From: Candidatus Poseidoniia archaeon
Lineage (GTDB): Archaea; Thermoplasmatota; Poseidoniia; MGIII; CG-Epi1
Length of the DNA: 41,428 nt
Direction of reading: 5' to 3'
Assembly (NCBI GenBank): GCA_029936395.1
Contig: JAPYSW010000007.1
Span: 1 to 41,428, forward strand
Shown here: in pieces, positions 1 to 9,710 of the stretch
How positions within the stretch are numbered: the first letter of the stretch is position 1
Layout: the number at the start of each line of letters is the position of its first letter
Program-made: the position numbers and the translations under genes
Notes under the pieces: model-generated
What the model was told of the DNA's origin: nothing
Databases searched by the model: none
Seen by the model: the letters and a program-made list of their open reading frames with translations, nothing else

Positions 1-499
<499 letters not shown>

Positions 500-747
500 T
501 TTTTTCCTTTCGAATACACACTATGAGTTATAAATTTATTAGAATTGTCGGATTGACTGCACTAGTTTCGCTTAGATTTCGAATGTCGGATGATAGCCCA
601 TACTGGGTTGTTATCATCTCCATAATATGTACGCAATAACGGAATGAGTCCATCATAAATCAGGAATTCGCCGAAGTTATTGCATCCGTTTACACGGACT
701 CCTGGTGACAGTAAGTACTGTTCAGGAAGTGCATCACTTAAAATGGT
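500..747 (-). other. Pre-16S rRNA leader with nested hairpins
   Basis: This stretch between the 16S 5' end and the upstream gene has no plausible coding frame but holds strong inverted repeats. 589-595 pairs with 612-618 (GATGATA/TATCATC), with an inner CCCA/TGGG pairing closing a 3-nt loop. 633-640 pairs perfectly with 676-683 (GCAATAAC/GTTATTGC). Such structures are expected in a transcribed pre-rRNA leader that takes part in processing. The usual long stem with a bulge-helix-bulge needs the sequence 3' of 16S, which is outside the window, so it cannot be verified here. Confidence 0.55.
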
Positions 748-757
748 CTATTTAAGA
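748..757 (-). promoter_or_regulatory. Candidate TATA box of the rRNA transcript
   Basis: On the minus strand this reads CTTAAATAG after a run of T, a reasonable archaeal TATA element. Initiation would fall around 722-730, just before the leader hairpins. It lies 25-35 bases beyond the stop codon of the upstream surface-protein gene, so the rRNA probably has its own promoter. This is a motif reading only. Confidence 0.4.
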
Positions 758-781
758 AAAACGGCCTTTCTTCAATAATAC

Positions 782-3700
782 CTATACCTTTACTTGAAAT
801 TGTGAGCCCGGTTGCATCCCTGGGGGGATATTGACGGCAATAACTCTTCCATCAGGTGCTCTAATTTGAATTTGTTGACCCGGTTGAGTGCCGGCTGGAA
901 CGGTTACAGTGAGAACCGACTGAGGAGGTGCAACTGGAGGTGCTTGAGGGGGTGCTTCTGCCGGTGGCGGAGCTACAGGTTGAGGAGGTGGTGCAGCCGC
1001 AGGTGGCGGAGCTACAGGTTGAAGAGGTGCAGCCGCAGGTGGGATTTCAGGTGGTATAGTTTGATCAGGCATTCCAAATGCATCCGATTCTTCATCACTA
1101 CTTTGTGTTCTTCTATACATAAAATAGACTCCGCCAAATCCAGCCAACAATACTCCTAAAGCTGCAACTGGTATAACCATGTTTCCAGCTCCTGAAGAAG
1201 TATCGACTGGTTTAACATTGAGAGTTCCTTCAACTGTTAGTTTTAAAGTCAGAAAATCATTGCTTACTGTACCACCAGGAGGGTAAACGGAATTTGAATC
1301 AATCTGGACTTTTAAATTCAACTCACCGTCATATTCACCAGGGACTGAATATTCATATGTGACTTCAGTTGTCTCATAACCTGGTGCTATAAAATCAACA
1401 TTGCCTAAAACGGTAGTTCCTTGTTTAATTTGTATCTTACCTATAGCTTCAGCTTGACCTTCATTAGCGATATCTATTGTGAGAACTACAGCTTGGCCCT
1501 CCTTAATAGTCTCGTCACTAGTAGTGAATTTAATTAAGGCTAAATTTGGAGGTTGTAAAACTTCAATTTTACTATCTGTGTTTTTAAATATCAATTCTTC
1601 AGAATCCCAAATTTGCTCATTATTGTTTACAGCATTAATATTTGTTATTTCAATCTCTAATGTCCAAACTCCTTCTAAAACCTGATTTTCTCCTAAATTG
1701 AAATATACTTGTGGGTATTCACCACTAATCATCAATATAGTTTCAGAATCTCCTGGAAAAGCTATATCTGCGCCATAACTAGGACTAGGTGTTAATTTTT
1801 TACCTGCCTTAGTTAAACTTAGTTCAACAGTTGCAGATACATCAAATGTCCCTTCATTTCTGATGTATATCTTAGCATAGGCTATAGTTCCATCACTGAA
1901 AGTAGTGACTACATCTCCATCTGGAGCATTTAACCATTCTACTTTTTCAATTGTGAAATATGGTAATTTTTGTATGCTAATTTCAATTTCTTCACCATCT
2001 CCATCGCCGTTTATGATTTCATCAGTATCAGTATCAACTATTTTCAAAAAGAATAATTCTACGTTTTTATCAACTGCCCAATTTCCAGTAAATTCCCTTG
2101 ACACACCAGTATCAATTCGGGTGTTTGGTGATTCATATATTAGATTGTCTTCATCTTCTTCATTTTCATATATGTAAATGATAATATTCCCATATTTTTC
2201 GCCTTCATTTTCTATATTTAAGGCCCAATCAACATCAGTATTTTCAACAGGGATTTCATCAAAATCAAAAGAGGATATAATTACTGGATTTGCCTCTTGG
2301 ATATTAATTATTTGAGATACTGTATCTTCATCTCCTTGATTACTATCTACTGGGACTGAATTTACTATTGATACAGTTACTTCATGATTTCCTGCGGGAA
2401 GATCATACCAAGTAATGCTAACGCTCTTTGTTTCTCCACTATCTATTCCACTGACTGAGCTACTTCCAATTTCCTTATCTGAATCATACCAGAAAGTTAA
2501 GTCGACCGAGGCTTCACCTTGACCTGAATTCTTTACATATGCAGTAACTACTACACTACTACCTTCTTTAGGATTATCATCACTAAACATCATCTGTGTG
2601 ATTTCAAGATCGGCCTCTGCAGTGATAATCGCTAAGTTACTTAAGATAACCTTACCATTTGTACTACTTAAAACAGAAATTTTGGTCCCTACAGTGTCTT
2701 CATTTGAATCTGGATTAACTAGTGCATTGAGTTTTTCTTTTAAATCATTTGATTGTACTGTTAATTCTAAATCATATTCTATATTTAAGTCACTCAAACC
2801 AATCCTTCCATCACTATCACTAGTTATTGTAAATATTAAATTAGCCATTTCAATGCCATAATCATCAACATACGTTTCATCATTATCTATTGCATACTCA
2901 ATTCCATCTTCTAACGCAGCTTTGAATGATTTCAAAGCTCCATTTTCGCCATTACTATCCCATATAATTGGAGAATTGTCAGAATTGAATTCCCCAGTCC
3001 ATTCCCAATCATATCCTCCACTATCCAAATTTATGGTTGGATTAGTTGGATAGCCTTCATCAGAAGTGGTTCTTAATATTATATCATAATCAATATCCTC
3101 TTCTGAGAATAAATCTGCATCATCATAATATGCAAAATAGGTTTTGTCGTCAATAGCCATATCCATTTTTGCATAATTAACTACGTGTCCCTCATTAATT
3201 GGGAATGTATCTGACCATGTTTCTCCATAGTTCTGACTTAAAAGGAAACGATGTTCGTATTGACTCAGGTCTCCACCAGGATCTGCGTATTCTTGATACG
3301 AAACATAAACATAGCCATTTTTACTTGCAACAGCAGGTAAAGTGTATGCATTACTATATTCAGAATCACTATCAACTATTAGGAAGGGATCATTCCATGT
3401 ATCTCCACCATCTTCAGAGTAAATAGTAACTACATCAAAATCAAAACCACCATCTCCGTCGAAATCGCCATCATCCTGCCAAACAATATAAATATAATTA
3501 CCATCAATATCAATATTCGGGAACCAACAGAAATCACCACTTCCGGCTCCATCTCTCAATGTTATTCTTTCCCATGAATCTCCTGAATCTTCAGTATAAG
3601 CATACTCTACAGTATAGTCTGAATCTGAACTTCCATCTTTAGCAAAAGTGTGCCAAGTAACATGAAACCTATCGTTTCCGTATGCGACTTCTGGAATATA

Positions 3701-5917
3701 ATTTGTACCATCGCCACTAGTTACTGCAGATAATTCACTCCATGTATCTCCATTATCTTCTGATATTCGAGTCATTATATCATAAACTATAGTTCCGGAA
3801 CTGGATACGCTCTGCCATGCTACGTAAATATTAGTCCCATCAGCTACTATGGCAGGTCCATACGAATTTACATCTGAACTTAAAGAACTTATGATTACGG
3901 GGTCACTCCAAGTAGAACCTGAATTTGATGAACTAGAAAATTTTATTTGATATTGAGTATCATCAAAGCTATAATCAGACCATATAACATATACGTAGTT
4001 TCCATATGATGCGATGGCTGGAGCATAGTAAGAATAATAATATGAGGCGTAATCAAAAGTCTCATAACTTCTTCCATCATATATCCCATTAGATATTACG
4101 ATTGAATCACTCCAACTCTCTCCATCATCTGATGATCTCTTAAAGAATATATCGCCATCATTATTCAATGCATCATTTCCGTTTGAATCACCATCAGGAT
4201 CAGCATCACCAGAATCAACATATATTGCGTAAAGATAATCTCCAGAATAAGATAACGAAACAGCTGAAGAATCACCCTCATAATATTGTTCAGAGCCTAC
4301 CTCTTTAGGAGTAGACCACGAACTTCCATCATTAGTACTTTTAGAAAAATATATGTCAGGGTCCGATGAAGCTCCATCACCATCATAGAGATCTATCCAG
4401 CTAACCACTAGACCAGTACTGTCTACACTAATAGAAGAGTACACTCTCTGACTATCTTCATCGATTCCATCAATTTCAACTCCACTATTCCATGTAGTAC
4501 CTGAATTAGCCGATCGAGCCACCATTACATCATAATAATCTGAACTGTCTTGTCTAGTCCAAGTTACATAATAATTTCCAGAACCATCATTTCCTGAATG
4601 CAAGTAGGAATCTATAGTGACATCTTCAGCCCCTGTGAGCGTAATTTCAGTATTAAACGTAGAACCCGAATTAGATGAACTTCTTGCTTTGACTACAGCA
4701 CTATCAGTTTCATCGCCTCTTTCGGTCCATGATATAATCACATTACTATTAGAATCAGATGAAACATCAACTGAACCTGCATCGCCTGAAGTGTTTATCT
4801 GACTTGGAGTCCCAAAAGAATCCCCCCCATCATCAGAGACAGCGAAAAATGCTCCCGCATTTGAAGTAGTAGCTCCAATCCAAGTAACAAATACATTCTC
4901 GTTATCAAAAGAGACTGTAGGATACATATTAGAACTAGCCACACTAGAATCTGAAACCTCATTTTCAGAAGACCAGGTCACCCCATTATCTTCAGAATAG
5001 GAATGAAATACACGATAATCTGATTCCGAACCATCATCGGTATAGGCACTCCAAACTAAATGAAAAGTTCCACTTTCATCTAACGCAAAATCATAGTAAT
5101 AAATATAATAATCATAATCAAAATCGTCAATAGTACTCCAAGAATCTCCTCCATTTGTTGAATAAGTATACTGAAGTATTCCTGAATATAACCATCCAGC
5201 TAATAAGAAATCACTGTCTCCAACAATCAAAGGGTCATCGTAAATATATGTTGAATCCTGAGGCGTTAGACGTACAGGATCATCCCAACCACTATTGCCA
5301 CCTGAATTGAAAAGAATGCTATAATATAAATCTTTATCATTTAAATCTCCATTATCGGCCCATACGATATATTGATCATTGCCATCTTTTAGTATACTTG
5401 GCGAAAGACTATGAGAACCTTCATTTGTATTATCTGAAACTAATCGGTAATCATCTAAGTCTCCATTTCCTTTAGTCAATCCCTCGAGGGTAATCTCTGC
5501 GTCAGTTATTGTGGCATTAACTGGCAGATACATTTCAACAGTAGTTTCTCCACCAGCTTCGTCAGAGAATACTGCAGCACTAGAAGGAGCACCATTCGAG
5601 AAAGTCTTTTGATCTCCTAAAGCTCCATATCCTTCACCACTATATTCCCATTTATTTCCACTAATTGTAATTGATAGATCTTCGGGATAACTTCCATCTT
5701 GATTGGCACCACCAGAAACAGTATAGGAAGCACTCAATACTTCAGCATTAGGGAATTCTATTTCAGTATCGTCATTAACTACATCTTTTTCTAAATACAA
5801 AACGACACTATCACTTTCATTTCCGTCCACTATGTATTGGGTGGTTGTTTCTGCTAAAACTACACTGTTGACTATCAAAAGGAGGGCTAACGTTATCGAA
5901 GATATCCGTATGTTCAT
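782..5917 (-). CDS. Giant membrane-anchored surface protein with Asp-box (BNR) repeats and CARDB/Ig-like domains
   Basis: This 1711-aa protein has a signal peptide (about residues 1-22). A long exported region carries twelve clear Asp-box motifs of the S/T-x-D/N-x-G-x-T/S-W type, for example SEDNGDTWS, SSNSGSTWS and STNDGSSWS, as in sialidase/BNR beta-propellers. CARDB or Ig-like domains follow (roughly 1080-1560). A single membrane span is at about 1580-1602 (VIPVAALGVLLAGFGGVYF), then basic residues. The ~108-residue tail, presumably cytoplasmic, has a proline/alanine-rich linker and a C-terminal module with two copies of V-x-V/I-P-x-G-x-QPG. The protein is very rich in Asp, Ser and Tyr. 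A role in adhesion or carbohydrate binding is inferred. Sialidase activity is not supported, because Asp-boxes are structural and no catalytic set was identified. Confidence 0.85.
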   Translation of the reverse strand: MNIRISSITLALLLIVNSVVLAETTTQYIVDGNESDSVVLYLEKDVVNDDTEIEFPNAEVLSASYTVSGGANQDGSYPEDLSITISGNKWEYSGEGYGALGDQKTFSNGAPSSAAVFSDEAGGETTVEMYLPVNATITDAEITLEGLTKGNGDLDDYRLVSDNTNEGSHSLSPSILKDGNDQYIVWADNGDLNDKDLYYSILFNSGGNSGWDDPVRLTPQDSTYIYDDPLIVGDSDFLLAGWLYSGILQYTYSTNGGDSWSTIDDFDYDYYIYYYDFALDESGTFHLVWSAYTDDGSESDYRVFHSYSEDNGVTWSSENEVSDSSVASSNMYPTVSFDNENVFVTWIGATTSNAGAFFAVSDDGGDSFGTPSQINTSGDAGSVDVSSDSNSNVIISWTERGDETDSAVVKARSSSNSGSTFNTEITLTGAEDVTIDSYLHSGNDGSGNYYVTWTRQDSSDYYDVMVARSANSGTTWNSGVEIDGIDEDSQRVYSSISVDSTGLVVSWIDLYDGDGASSDPDIYFSKSTNDGSSWSTPKEVGSEQYYEGDSSAVSLSYSGDYLYAIYVDSGDADPDGDSNGNDALNNDGDIFFKRSSDDGESWSDSIVISNGIYDGRSYETFDYASYYYSYYAPAIASYGNYVYVIWSDYSFDDTQYQIKFSSSSNSGSTWSDPVIISSLSSDVNSYGPAIVADGTNIYVAWQSVSSSGTIVYDIMTRISEDNGDTWSELSAVTSGDGTNYIPEVAYGNDRFHVTWHTFAKDGSSDSDYTVEYAYTEDSGDSWERITLRDGAGSGDFCWFPNIDIDGNYIYIVWQDDGDFDGDGGFDFDVVTIYSEDGGDTWNDPFLIVDSDSEYSNAYTLPAVASKNGYVYVSYQEYADPGGDLSQYEHRFLLSQNYGETWSDTFPINEGHVVNYAKMDMAIDDKTYFAYYDDADLFSEEDIDYDIILRTTSDEGYPTNPTINLDSGGYDWEWTGEFNSDNSPIIWDSNGENGALKSFKAALEDGIEYAIDNDETYVDDYGIEMANLIFTITSDSDGRIGLSDLNIEYDLELTVQSNDLKEKLNALVNPDSNEDTVGTKISVLSSTNGKVILSNLAIITAEADLEITQMMFSDDNPKEGSSVVVTAYVKNSGQGEASVDLTFWYDSDKEIGSSSVSGIDSGETKSVSITWYDLPAGNHEVTVSIVNSVPVDSNQGDEDTVSQIINIQEANPVIISSFDFDEIPVENTDVDWALNIENEGEKYGNIIIYIYENEEDEDNLIYESPNTRIDTGVSREFTGNWAVDKNVELFFLKIVDTDTDEIINGDGDGEEIEISIQKLPYFTIEKVEWLNAPDGDVVTTFSDGTIAYAKIYIRNEGTFDVSATVELSLTKAGKKLTPSPSYGADIAFPGDSETILMISGEYPQVYFNLGENQVLEGVWTLEIEITNINAVNNNEQIWDSEELIFKNTDSKIEVLQPPNLALIKFTTSDETIKEGQAVVLTIDIANEGQAEAIGKIQIKQGTTVLGNVDFIAPGYETTEVTYEYSVPGEYDGELNLKVQIDSNSVYPPGGTVSNDFLTLKLTVEGTLNVKPVDTSSGAGNMVIPVAALGVLLAGFGGVYFMYRRTQSSDEESDAFGMPDQTIPPEIPPAAAPLQPVAPPPAAAPPPQPVAPPPAEAPPQAPPVAPPQSVLTVTVPAGTQPGQQIQIRAPDGRVIAVNIPPGMQPGSQFQVKV
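963..1022 (-). repeat. 39-nt-period direct repeat encoding the proline-rich linker
   Basis: A 21-base segment at 963-983 recurs at 1002-1022, offset by 39 bases (13 codons). It encodes the repeated QPVAPPPA unit of the cytoplasmic linker of the giant surface protein. It is a within-gene coding repeat, likely prone to length variation, and not an intergenic or CRISPR repeat. Confidence 0.75.
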
Positions 5918-5997
5918 AATTTACCTTATTCTACACATCCAATTATCCATTTAATAGTTTCACTACTAATAAATAGGTTAATTCATTATAATAATCA

Positions 5998-6726
5998 ATG
6001 ACATTACAATTCCATATGGAGTCTCTTGACGGAACTTATAAGAAAGAATTTGAGGCTGAAGTCACAGCCATATTTCCAGGAATCGTTGAATTAAATCAGA
6101 CTGCATTTTATCATCTTGGAGGAGGGCAACCTGCTGATACAGGTACACTGGTCTGGGATGAGGGGCGTGGGAAAATCTTTGATGTTCGAAAGAAAAATAG
6201 AATACGACATATGATTAAAGGTGATCTACCAGATATAGGAACTACTGTCAAAGGCAGTCTTGATTGGGGGCGTAGATATTCACACATGCGCATGCACACA
6301 TCACAACATCTGGTTTCAGCAGTAGTTAGTGAACGTTATGGTTCTGACACTGTAGGAAATCAAATTGGTGTTGAGAAATCAAGGATAGATTTTAAACCTC
6401 TAAAATTAGGAAATACCGAATTAAATATGCTTCAAGATGAAGTTAATCAAGTTATATCAAAAGATTTGAAAATAAGTATTAGTGAATCTGAACGATCGGA
6501 TCTAGAAAATAATCCTGAAATAAGATCTAGTATGTCTAGTGGCTTATGGAAAATGCTACCTTCTAGTATTACAAGGTTAAGAGTCGTTAAAATTGGAAAT
6601 ATAGACGTTTGCCCATGTGCAGGAACACATGTTAGGAGTCTTTCAGAAATAGGTGATGTAGAATTCTTAAAAAAAGATAATAAGGGTTCAGAAAAGATTA
6701 GATTAAGCTATAAACTAAATGATTGA
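5998..6726 (+). CDS. alaX: Alanyl-tRNA editing protein AlaX
   Basis: This 242-aa stand-alone homologue of the AlaRS editing domain should hydrolyse Ser or Gly mischarged on tRNA-Ala in trans. It has the conserved N-terminal glycine-rich HLGGGQPADTG segment. The zinc site is HTSQH (H100, H104) followed by CAGTH (C207, H211). Length fits the medium AlaX class. A TATA-like element at 5967-5976 sits about 26 bases before ATG 5998, favouring this start as a leaderless message. An in-frame ATG at 6016 is the alternative and matches the usual family N-terminus almost as well. The gene is divergent from the giant surface protein. Confidence 0.9.
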   Translation: MTLQFHMESLDGTYKKEFEAEVTAIFPGIVELNQTAFYHLGGGQPADTGTLVWDEGRGKIFDVRKKNRIRHMIKGDLPDIGTTVKGSLDWGRRYSHMRMHTSQHLVSAVVSERYGSDTVGNQIGVEKSRIDFKPLKLGNTELNMLQDEVNQVISKDLKISISESERSDLENNPEIRSSMSSGLWKMLPSSITRLRVVKIGNIDVCPCAGTHVRSLSEIGDVEFLKKDNKGSEKIRLSYKLND

Positions 6727-6836
6727 ATTATATCTTTCAGTCAAATACTCTTTTGGTTGTTGTATTCCATTTATCTTTAACATAATAACTAAATTCTGAA
6801 TCAATATTTTTTTGGCCTGCAACTTTGACTATCAAT

Positions 6837-6847
6837 AATTTTAAATT
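6837..6847 (+). promoter_or_regulatory. TATA-like element before srp54
   Basis: AATTTTAAATT is centred about 28 bases before ATG 6870, the position expected if the mRNA starts at or just before that codon. This supports 6870 over the upstream in-frame TTG 6825 and ATG 6849. It is a motif and spacing argument only. Confidence 0.45.
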
Positions 6848-6869
6848 GATGGATGAATCAATAGACTTT

Positions 6870-8204
6870 ATGGTTCTTGAAAAATTAGGAGATGCACTAC
6901 GAGAAACTTTAAAGAAAATTGCAGGTGCGAGCCATATTTCTCCGGAATTAATTAAAGAATTAGTACGTGATATTCAAAGAGCCCTTTTACAGTCAGATGT
7001 AAATGTTAGACTAGCTTTAGACTTAAGTAAAAGAATCGAAACACGGGCCTTAGATGAAAAAGCTCCACCAGGTATGACTGGTAGAGAGCATGTTGTTCGC
7101 ATTGTTCACCAAGAATTAGTAAAAGCTCTTGGCGAACCTCGAACTTTAAAATTAGGACCTCAAAAAATGATGTTGGTCGGGTTGTATGGCCAAGGTAAGA
7201 CCACCACAACAGGTAAACTTGCCAAATATCTAAAGAAAAAAGGACTAAGCTTGGGATTAATTGCCGCAGATGTTCACAGGCCTGCAGCTTATGAACAATT
7301 ATCCCAAATAGGCGAACAAATACAAGTTCCAGTATTTGGAGATTCAACAAACACAGATGCCGAAAAAGTTGTATCGGAAGGTTTACAAGAGTTTAAAGAT
7401 TTGGATATTGTCATTGTTGATACTGCTGGAAGACATGCCTTAGATAAAGACTTAATTACTGAAATGGAAAACATAGCTAAGATTGTCCAACCTGATGATA
7501 TATTCCTCGTAATGGATGCTACAGTTGGACAACAGGCTGGTCCACAGGCTGAAGCTTTCCACGAAGCTGTTGGAGTCACTGGTGTAATTTTAACCAAATT
7601 AGATGGTTCAGCAAAAGGTGGTGGTGCTTTGTCAGCAGTAGCTGTAACAAAAGCACCTATAATATTCGTAGGAACTGGGGAAAGCTTGGAAAGTCTTGAA
7701 ACGCTTGACCCCGAAAGATTCATTTCACGTCTTCTTGGTATGGGTGATCTTCAAACATTACTTGAAAGAGCTGAAGAGGTCATGGATGCCAGTACTGCTG
7801 AAGATAGCGCAAAGAAAATGCTTTCAGGTAAATTCACTTTAATTGATATGAAAGAGCAAATGGAAGCTTTGACTAAAATGGGTCCATTAGGTAAAGTAAT
7901 GGAAATGGTACCTGGAATGTCTGGTATGATGAAGAAAGGACAAGTCGAAGAGACACAAAAAAGATTAGAGAAATTTAAAGTATTAATGAGTTCTATGACA
8001 AAAGAAGAGTTAGAAAATCCTAAACTGATAAAGCGATCACGAATTAATAGAATTGCAATAGGGTCTGGTTCTGATCCACAGGAAATTAGAGACCTTTTAA
8101 AACAATATAATCAAAGTAGAAAGATGATGTCTAATATTGGTGGAAATCGTCGAATGCAACAAAAAATGATGAAACAGTTTGGCAAAGGGGACATGAAACT
8201 TTAA
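6870..8204 (+). CDS. srp54: Signal recognition particle 54 kDa protein (SRP54/Ffh)
   Basis: This SRP GTPase binds SRP RNA and signal sequences and directs ribosomes to the membrane receptor. From ATG 6870 it has 444 residues. The order is an N domain (MVLEKLGDALRETLKKI), a G domain with P-loop GLYGQGKTT (104-112), DTAG (184-187) and TKLDGSAKGG (242-251), and a methionine-rich M domain with multiple MxxM helices. The start is chosen because SRP54 proteins begin MVL-x-x-LG, and the upstream in-frame TTG/ATG would add an atypical extension. No 7S RNA is seen next to it. Confidence 0.96.
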   Translation: MVLEKLGDALRETLKKIAGASHISPELIKELVRDIQRALLQSDVNVRLALDLSKRIETRALDEKAPPGMTGREHVVRIVHQELVKALGEPRTLKLGPQKMMLVGLYGQGKTTTTGKLAKYLKKKGLSLGLIAADVHRPAAYEQLSQIGEQIQVPVFGDSTNTDAEKVVSEGLQEFKDLDIVIVDTAGRHALDKDLITEMENIAKIVQPDDIFLVMDATVGQQAGPQAEAFHEAVGVTGVILTKLDGSAKGGGALSAVAVTKAPIIFVGTGESLESLETLDPERFISRLLGMGDLQTLLERAEEVMDASTAEDSAKKMLSGKFTLIDMKEQMEALTKMGPLGKVMEMVPGMSGMMKKGQVEETQKRLEKFKVLMSSMTKEELENPKLIKRSRINRIAIGSGSDPQEIRDLLKQYNQSRKMMSNIGGNRRMQQKMMKQFGKGDMKL

Positions 8205-8243
8205 CCCCAAAATACAAATACAGAGTTTTAGAATGATTATTAT

Positions 8244-8594
8244 ATGAATAGCTTCGAAATAAAGCGAGGGCATGGTAAATCACTAGAAAACGGTGGCTTA
8301 AAATCTTTAATGGAAAATGAATTTGGGGAAATTAATGAGGAAGGAAATATATTTTCAGGATCATTCAAAGACATCACAACAATAAAAGTTGAATTTACAT
8401 CTATAACTGAAATACAAGTGGAAACTGAGACAGGGCCAGAGGCAAGTCCTGAAACTACGCTTGCAGCTCATCAAGCATATAATCGTTTCATGGAAAATGC
8501 CACTTCATTCACTTCTAAAGAAAGAACAAAGAGAGCTAAAGCAAAGGCAAAGAGAGAAGCTAAAGCAGCTGCCGAAAAGGAATTACAATCTTAA
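8244..8594 (+). CDS. DUF5611 family protein
   Basis: This 116-aa soluble protein resembles, from memory, the archaeal DUF5611 family. It has an N-terminal Phe-x-x-(Lys)-Arg-Gly segment (FEIKRGHGK), a small alpha/beta core with VETETGP, and the conserved C-terminal YNRFMENATSFTSKERTKRA stretch followed by a basic, alanine-rich helix. Function is unknown. Its stop codon overlaps the next start by one base (TAATG at 8592-8596), so it is cotranscribed with the kinase and the phospholipid enzyme downstream. The basic tail could bind nucleic acid, which is speculative. Confidence 0.65.
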   Translation: MNSFEIKRGHGKSLENGGLKSLMENEFGEINEEGNIFSGSFKDITTIKVEFTSITEIQVETETGPEASPETTLAAHQAYNRFMENATSFTSKERTKRAKAKAKREAKAAAEKELQS

Positions 8595-9106
8595 TGGTAA
8601 GGTGTGCCTTAACAGGTACGCCAGGAACTGGTAAAACATCAATTTCTAAATTATTAAATACAAAAATAGTACATCTTTCCGATTATTATGAGGCTTCCTC
8701 AGAAGGTAAGACCAATTCTGGTGAGTGGTTGATAGACTTAGATAAAATGAATAACCTTGTAAAAAAATTGGAATTGGATGAGGTTTTTTATGAAGGACAC
8801 ACTTCACATACATTAGATAACCTTGATATGGTAATATTACTGAGATGTGATCCTTCTATCTTAAAAGATAGACTTGCCACACGTAATTATTCCGAAGAGA
8901 AAATTAATGAAAATTTAGAGGCTGAAGCTCTGAATATAATATATGATGAAGCTCTTGAAAATATTACAGCTGATAAAATATTTCAACTAGATACTACTAA
9001 ACAGACTCCGCAAGAAAATGCTAAAAACCTTGTAGAATTTATGAACGGCAATATTAAATTGGACGAAAACTTTGACTATTCAGAAAGAATAATGGAATGG
9101 TATTAA
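8594..9106 (+). CDS. AK6/Fap7-type adenylate kinase-like NTPase
   Basis: This 170-aa small P-loop kinase has Walker A GTPGTGKT at residues 8-15 and the conserved AK6 block R-N-Y-x-E-x-K-I-x-EN-x-x-AE (about residues 101-115). The archaeal/eukaryotic AK6 (Fap7/hCINAP) family has adenylate kinase and ATPase activity. In eukaryotes it assists the last cleavage of 18S rRNA during small-subunit maturation, with Rps14. The gene shares one base with its neighbour at each end (TAATG at 8594 and 9106), forming a tight operon. Assignment to the family is firm; the in vivo substrate is not known. Confidence 0.85.
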   Translation: MVRCALTGTPGTGKTSISKLLNTKIVHLSDYYEASSEGKTNSGEWLIDLDKMNNLVKKLELDEVFYEGHTSHTLDNLDMVILLRCDPSILKDRLATRNYSEEKINENLEAEALNIIYDEALENITADKIFQLDTTKQTPQENAKNLVEFMNGNIKLDENFDYSERIMEWY

Positions 9107-9708
9107 TGGTAGCTGATGATTATAGAGAATTTGGGACAAAAATATTAACACCTATAGCACAATATTTCCCTCTTAACCCTATGGGAATTAGTCTTTTATC
9201 ACTGGTTACTGCATTCATTGCAGGATATTCCTTTTATCGTGCAGATTATGCAAATACTATTTGGTTACTCATTGGCTCTTTGATGGTCTTTTTGACCGCA
9301 ATTCTGGATGCATTAGATGGTATAGTTGCTAGAATGAGAGATTTATCCAGTAAGAGAGGCGATCTCTTAGACCATACTTTTGACAGGGTTGCCGATATCC
9401 TGATGTTAGGCGGGATTGCTTTAGGTCCCCTAGTAGACACCACAATTGGTTTTGCTGCAATCATTGGAGTTCTAATGTTATCTTACATGGGAACACAGGC
9501 TCAGGCAGTAGGTGCAGGTAGAGAGTATGCAGGTCTGCTTGGTAGAGCTGATAGACTTGTAGTTTTAGTTATGGTGCCTATTATTCAATACTTTTTAGAA
9601 GACTATCAAGGTTGGAATTATATGGCTCTAATGTGTTATAGTTTCGCAGTAATATGTACCTTATCTGCAATTTATAGATTTACAAGAATTTGGGCTGAAT
9701 TAGAATAA
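9106..9708 (+). CDS. CDP-alcohol phosphatidyltransferase (archaetidylinositol-phosphate synthase-like)
   Basis: This 200-aa integral membrane enzyme joins a CDP-activated lipid to an alcohol head group. The diagnostic motif D-x2-DG-x2-AR-x8-G-x3-D-x3-D is complete: D68, D71, G72, A75, R76, G85, D89, D93. Five or six hydrophobic segments follow the family pattern. The size matches archaeal archaetidylinositol-phosphate synthase, making it the likeliest substrate class, although glycerol-phosphate or serine acceptors cannot be excluded. ATG 9106 is chosen because it overlaps the upstream TAA (TAATG), as at other junctions here. An in-frame ATG lies at 9097. Confidence 0.85.
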   Translation: MVADDYREFGTKILTPIAQYFPLNPMGISLLSLVTAFIAGYSFYRADYANTIWLLIGSLMVFLTAILDALDGIVARMRDLSSKRGDLLDHTFDRVADILMLGGIALGPLVDTTIGFAAIIGVLMLSYMGTQAQAVGAGREYAGLLGRADRLVVLVMVPIIQYFLEDYQGWNYMALMCYSFAVICTLSAIYRFTRIWAELE

Positions 9709-9710
9709 TA

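Noticed and set aside
960-1045. Short direct repeats resembling a CRISPR
   Set aside because: The repeats are in frame, spaced by a multiple of three, encode a Pro-rich linker and have no unique spacers of normal length.
812-1159. Plus-strand frame rich in Trp and Arg
   Set aside because: It is the opposite-strand image of the Pro/Ala-rich repeat of the surface protein, which has signal peptide, domains and membrane span in frame.
782-5917. Calling the Asp-box protein a sialidase
   Set aside because: Asp-boxes are structural in many beta-propellers and I could not identify the arginine triad or other catalytic residues.
6825-6869. N-terminal extension of SRP54 from TTG 6825
   Set aside because: The family begins MVL at ATG 6870, and a TATA-like element overlaps the proposed extension.
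6727-6869. Possible SRP RNA beside srp54
   Set aside because: The stretch is short and AT-rich with no helix 8 GNAR/GGA loop; nothing RNA-like is visible.
7289-7723. 144-codon minus-strand frame within srp54
   Set aside because: It is a shadow of the conserved GTPase domain with no recognisable protein features.
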